From the NCBI GenBank assembly GCA_009839725.1, contig VXPF01000117.1, positions 83,531 through 147,530 on the forward strand: a DNA stretch of 64,000 bases, written 5' to 3'. The position numbers were made by a program, and so were the translations under genes. Below, piece after piece: positions 61,156-64,000 of this stretch (position 1 is the stretch's first letter; each line of letters begins with the position of its first letter). The notes beneath the pieces were generated by a model. The model did no database searches and was not told where the DNA came from. It worked only from the letters and a program-made list of their open reading frames with translations. The stretch comes from Dehalococcoidia bacterium (GTDB taxonomy: Bacteria; Chloroflexota; Dehalococcoidia; Tepidiformales; Tepidiformaceae).

Positions 61156-61536
61156 TCAGTCCGGGAGCTGCAGAAGCTGGAGCGTGTTCCCGTCGGGGTC
61201 GGCGAAGGTCGCGACCCAGCCTCCCCAGCGCTCCTGCTCGGGCGGACGCGAGAACGCGACGCCGCGGTCGGTCAGGCGGCGGTGGGCGGCGGCGATGTCC
61301 GGCACCTTGAAGTGCACCATGATGCGTAGAGGGTCACGGGCAGGACCGTGGACCTCGTCGTGGGCGGCCACGCTGAGGCGGAAGCCGCCCCACTCGAAGT
61401 TCGCGAAGGTGGGCCGCTCGCTGCGGGGCGCCAGGCCAAGCACGTCGCGGTAGAAGGCGAGCATCTCCGGGTACTGGTCCGTCCAGACGATGACGCCGGC
61501 GACACCCTCGATATCCGTGCCGTCTTGAGCAGCCAT
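61156..61536 (-). CDS. VOC-superfamily (glyoxalase fold) protein
   Basis: A 126-residue single VOC domain. VIVWTDQYPEMLAFYRDVLGLAPRS is the first module and GWVATFADPDGNTLQLLQLPD the second, with the characteristic DPDGN turn and final acidic residues. RIMVHFKVPDI supplies a possible metal-binding His. It is 3 bases after the metallo-hydrolase gene on the same strand, so the two are probably co-expressed. Substrate unknown. Confidence 0.85.
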   Translation of the reverse strand: MAAQDGTDIEGVAGVIVWTDQYPEMLAFYRDVLGLAPRSERPTFANFEWGGFRLSVAAHDEVHGPARDPLRIMVHFKVPDIAAAHRRLTDRGVAFSRPPEQERWGGWVATFADPDGNTLQLLQLPD

Positions 61537-61539
61537 GCG

Positions 61540-62382
61540 TCAGTTGAGGGGCTGGTAGGTGCGGCCGCCGTCGCCGGCGACCGCGTGACCGAGGCCGGGG
61601 AAGGGGAAGTGGCCGCTCGCGATGAGGGCGCCCTCTTCCTCGATTCGCGACATGAGCGCCTTGCGGCTCGCCGCCGAGGAGACCTTGTCAACGTCGGCGC
61701 CGGCGCACCAGCCATCCTCGCACACCTGCACGGGCTGGTGGGCGGCGTCGCCGATGAGGTAGGCACGCTCGCCGTCGCTGGCGAGGACGAAGGAGACGTG
61801 CCCGGGGGTGTGGCCGGGCGTGGGGACGGTCACCAGCTCGCTCGTGACGGCGTGCTCGCCCTCGACAAGGTCCAGGAGACCCGCCGACTCGATGGGACCG
61901 AGCACGTTGTCGTACTGGGCGGCGGCGCGAAGCTCGTCGCTTCCCGTCCAGTAGTCCCACTCGGTCTGCTGGACGACGTGGCGGGCGTTGGGGAAGAGGG
62001 GGACGGCCGCGCCGTCGTCGTCGACGGTGTTCCAGCCGGTGTGGTCGAAGTGGAGGTGGGTGTAGACGACGTAGTCGACGTCCGTGGGCGGTACGCCGGC
62101 CGCCTCCATGACGGAAGGGAGGGCAGTGTCTTCCTTCAGGGGCATGGGAGCGGGTCGTCCGCCCAGGCCGGTATCGACGAGGACGGCGTTGCCCTCGCTC
62201 ACGACGAGCCAGGCGCCGAGGTTGAGCGTGAGGTTGCCGTCGCCGTCGAGGAACTCGCCGTAGGCGGCCCAGGCGTCGGCGGGAACGTCGGGGTAGAACA
62301 TCGACGGAGGCATCGCCGTCCAGCTGTCCTGGAGGGCGATGATCTCGGCGTTACCGACCTGGTGGCGCTGGAACTGCCCCAT
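61540..62382 (-). CDS. Metallo-beta-lactamase-fold hydrolase
   Basis: A 280-residue MBL-fold enzyme. YTHLHFDHTG gives H109, H111, D113 and H114 of the HxHxDH zinc site. TVPTPGHTPGHVSFVL holds the next His, and ERAYLIGDAAHQPV the bridging Asp. Overall it resembles the lactonase-like (AiiA/AttM-type) and related quinolone-degrading groups. ATG 62382 follows GCAGGAGGATCGAG. Co-transcribed with the downstream VOC gene. Substrate not assignable. Confidence 0.85.
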   Translation of the reverse strand: MGQFQRHQVGNAEIIALQDSWTAMPPSMFYPDVPADAWAAYGEFLDGDGNLTLNLGAWLVVSEGNAVLVDTGLGGRPAPMPLKEDTALPSVMEAAGVPPTDVDYVVYTHLHFDHTGWNTVDDDGAAVPLFPNARHVVQQTEWDYWTGSDELRAAAQYDNVLGPIESAGLLDLVEGEHAVTSELVTVPTPGHTPGHVSFVLASDGERAYLIGDAAHQPVQVCEDGWCAGADVDKVSSAASRKALMSRIEEEGALIASGHFPFPGLGHAVAGDGGRTYQPLN

Positions 62383-62465
62383 CTCGATCCTCCTGCCGGC
62401 TGGCGCGGGCGCGGGCAGTATGTGACGGCGCGCCGCCCCGCGTCTATGGGCAGCCCCCCGACCGC

Positions 62466-62477
62466 TAGAATGCCTGC
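62466..62477 (+). promoter_or_regulatory. Leaderless-type -10 element of the DR2241-like gene
   Basis: TAGAAT (62466-62471) ends exactly 6 bases before the GTG start at 62478. Confidence 0.5.
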
Positions 62478-63143
62478 GTGGGCGGCATGGCGAGGGCAGC
62501 GATCGCAGCCAGGCGAGGCTTCACGCTCGGCGAGGTGGTCGTGGAGTTTCGTGGGGGAAGCGTCGTGCTCTCAGGACCATCATCGGGCGCCCCTCCGGCT
62601 GAGCTGGAACCCACAGTCGAGGCCTTGCAGGCACATGTGCGCCTCGACGAGCACGCTCGCTACCGGCCGCTGAGCGGGGCGCGCACGATGTCCGGGAACT
62701 GGCGGGTCTCGCTGCCGGAAAACCTAGCCGAAGCGGCAATTGACGCAATCTACCCCCAGGCATTACTCCACCAGGAGCAATCGGCAAGCGAGACGCTTCG
62801 CATCGTCACGTTCGACGAGATGGTGGGGCGGCAGCGGGGCCGGTATCGGGTTGCCGGGGAGCTGGGAGCGGCAGGCCGGGAACGGGCGCGCGAGGTCCTG
62901 TGCGGACGCTGCGTGCGGACCCCCGTGTGGGCCGGCGGGACGGCCGAGGAGCGGGACATTCCCTGCCCGGAGCCGTGCAGCGTCATGGTCGCCCTCGCCC
63001 GGGAAGCGGCGCTGTGGCAGGAGGATCCACCCCCGGTCGCGAGCCCGGACTCGACCGTGCCGTTCGCGGATTTCTCGACGCCGGGGAACGAGGTGCGCGA
63101 AGCCTACCTCGCGCGGACGCCCGCGGAGGTTCCCGGTGGATAA
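62478..63143 (+). CDS. DR2241-like [4Fe-4S]-binding protein, heme pathway neighbour
   Basis: A 221-residue protein resembling the domains of Deinococcus DR2241. A stabilising alpha/beta part covers ~1-110 (SGNWRVSLPENLAEAAIDAIYPQALLHQE as a region). A Cys-rich part follows with C142, C145, C163 and C167 (LCGRCVRTPVWAG, IPCPEPCSVM), which should bind a [4Fe-4S] cluster. In Deinococcus this part is fused to a CbiX-like chelatase; here it is separate and overlaps the hemL start by 8 bases, tying it to tetrapyrrole synthesis. Exact role unknown. Start GTG 62478 is the predicted transcription start. Confidence 0.7.
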   Translation: MGGMARAAIAARRGFTLGEVVVEFRGGSVVLSGPSSGAPPAELEPTVEALQAHVRLDEHARYRPLSGARTMSGNWRVSLPENLAEAAIDAIYPQALLHQEQSASETLRIVTFDEMVGRQRGRYRVAGELGAAGRERAREVLCGRCVRTPVWAGGTAEERDIPCPEPCSVMVALAREAALWQEDPPPVASPDSTVPFADFSTPGNEVREAYLARTPAEVPGG

Positions 63144-63939
63144 CGCCGAGCTGCGGGAGCGCGCGGGCGCGCTCTTCCCGGGCGGCGTCTCCAGCCCGGT
63201 GCGCTCCTTCAAGGCCGTGCCGGATGAGCCCGTCCCCATCGCGAGGGCGGCCGGGGCGCGCCTGTACGACACCGAGGGCGGGGAGTACATCGACTATGTC
63301 GCGGCCTACGGTCCCCTCATCCTCGGGCACGCGCATGCGGCGGTCGTCGAGGCGGTGGGGGAGGCGGCGGCAGGCGGCACGGCCTTCGGGGCGCTCTCGC
63401 CGGGGGAGGTGGATCTGGGGAAGCGCATCAAGGAGGCGACGGGGCTCGAGCGGCTCCGCTTCGTCAACTCCGGCACGGAATCGACGATGACGGCCATCCG
63501 CCTGGCTCGGGCGGCGACGGGTCGCGACCTGGTCGTGAAGTTCGACGGCTGCTACCACGGCCACAGCGACGGTCTGCTGGTGAAGGCTGGGAGCGGCGTG
63601 GCGACGCTGGGGCTGAGCGACTCGGCCGGGGTGCCGGAATCGATCGCGGCGGGGACCGGGGTCCTTCCCTACAACGACCCGGAGGCGCTGGCGCAGTGGT
63701 TCCGCGAGCATGGCGACGAAACGGCGGCGGTCATCGTCGAGCCGGTGGCGGGGAACATGGGGGTCGTGCCCCCCGAGGATGCGTTCCTGGAGGCGCTCCA
63801 GACCGTTCCGAAGCAGCACGGCGCGCTGCTGATCAACGACGAGATCATCACCGGGTTCCGGCTGCGGTACGGGCTCAGCGGGCTCCTTCCGGAGGCCGAC
63901 CTGGTCTGCCTGGGGAAGGTGATCGGGGGCGGGCTGTAA
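63136..63939 (+). CDS. hemL: Glutamate-1-semialdehyde aminomutase, truncated at the right edge
   Basis: This is the first 267 residues of HemL, which converts glutamate-1-semialdehyde to 5-aminolevulinate for heme. LFPGGVSSPVRSFKAV is the HemL N-terminus, FVNSGTESTMTAIRLARAATGR and FDGCYHGHSDGLLVKAGSG are core motifs, and LINDEIITGFR holds the PLP-contacting Asp. The PLP Lys lies in GKVIGGGL, where a full protein would continue (PVGAYGG...) to ~430 residues. A TAA follows at once, in sequence unlike the rest. The break is probably an assembly edge, not biology. GTG 63136 overlaps the upstream gene. Confidence 0.85.
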   Translation: MDNAELRERAGALFPGGVSSPVRSFKAVPDEPVPIARAAGARLYDTEGGEYIDYVAAYGPLILGHAHAAVVEAVGEAAAGGTAFGALSPGEVDLGKRIKEATGLERLRFVNSGTESTMTAIRLARAATGRDLVVKFDGCYHGHSDGLLVKAGSGVATLGLSDSAGVPESIAAGTGVLPYNDPEALAQWFREHGDETAAVIVEPVAGNMGVVPPEDAFLEALQTVPKQHGALLINDEIITGFRLRYGLSGLLPEADLVCLGKVIGGGL

Positions 63940-64000
63940 TCACAAACACCCAGCCAACCAGCCGTAGAGCAAGGGGGGGGTGAGAGAGGGGGTGATAAAA
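63940..64000. other. Aberrant terminal sequence, probable contig-end artefact
   Basis: The last ~60 bases do not continue hemL, have runs of G and a simple composition (AAGGGGGGGG-, GAGAGAGGGGG-like), and hold no recognisable element. Confidence 0.6.

Overview
The window is a gene-dense, very GC-rich bacterial chromosome segment (about 65 protein genes, three tRNAs, no rRNA, no mobile element, no CRISPR array). Gene content (GuaB3-type IMP dehydrogenase homologue, DR2241-like protein beside hemL, three-gene sdhCAB, SCO1664-family kinase-like protein) and a Gram-positive-type LexA box suggest a member of the Chloroflexota, perhaps Dehalococcoidia or a relative. This is inference; no 16S gene is present. 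The last ~60 bases are unlike the rest and cut hemL short, so the right edge looks like a contig end.

Layout. 1-10 kb: comM, a small SOS-box-preceded membrane protein gene, rel, hisS, then the overlapping set prfA-prmC-HAD phosphatase, an exported anchored protein and guaB3 with an attenuator-like leader. 10-19 kb: rsmI, metG-tatD-polyprenyl synthase, FmdB-type protein, and the recombination/replication block dnaX-ybaB-recR-recO on the minus strand. Just upstream of dnaX lies a c-di-AMP (ydaO/yuaA) riboswitch reading into two tiny, translationally coupled genes of unknown function. 19-31 kb: a methyltransferase-TIM barrel-cupin operon, aquaporin, CoA-transferase, haloacid dehalogenase, luciferase-like monooxygenase with an acetoacetate-decarboxylase-like partner, a split InlB-repeat surface protein, and sdhCAB. 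31-40 kb: VOC protein-P450 pair, an NCS2 permease carrying a degenerate GHKL-like tail, parDE, miaB, tRNA-Ser, a Nudix regulator, two genes that together hold four GNAT domains, and yggT. 40-50 kb: infC-rpmI-rplT, galU, an unknown 451-aa protein, lepA, malate dehydrogenase, vapBC, argH, mazG. 50-64 kb: tRNA-Lys and tRNA-Leu, two peptide ABC ATPases, ilvC, pepN, glyS, pncC/phzF, SCO1664-like, VOC, metallo-hydrolase, DR2241-like and truncated hemL.

Two themes cut across the window. Many first-in-operon genes have a TANNNT -10 element ending only 6-8 bases before the start codon, which predicts leaderless mRNAs. Genes inside operons instead overlap by 1 or 4 bases or carry ordinary ribosome binding sites. 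The best candidates for undescribed biology are the riboswitch-controlled micro-gene pair (18.4-18.9 kb) and the SOS-controlled small membrane protein (1.55-1.87 kb).
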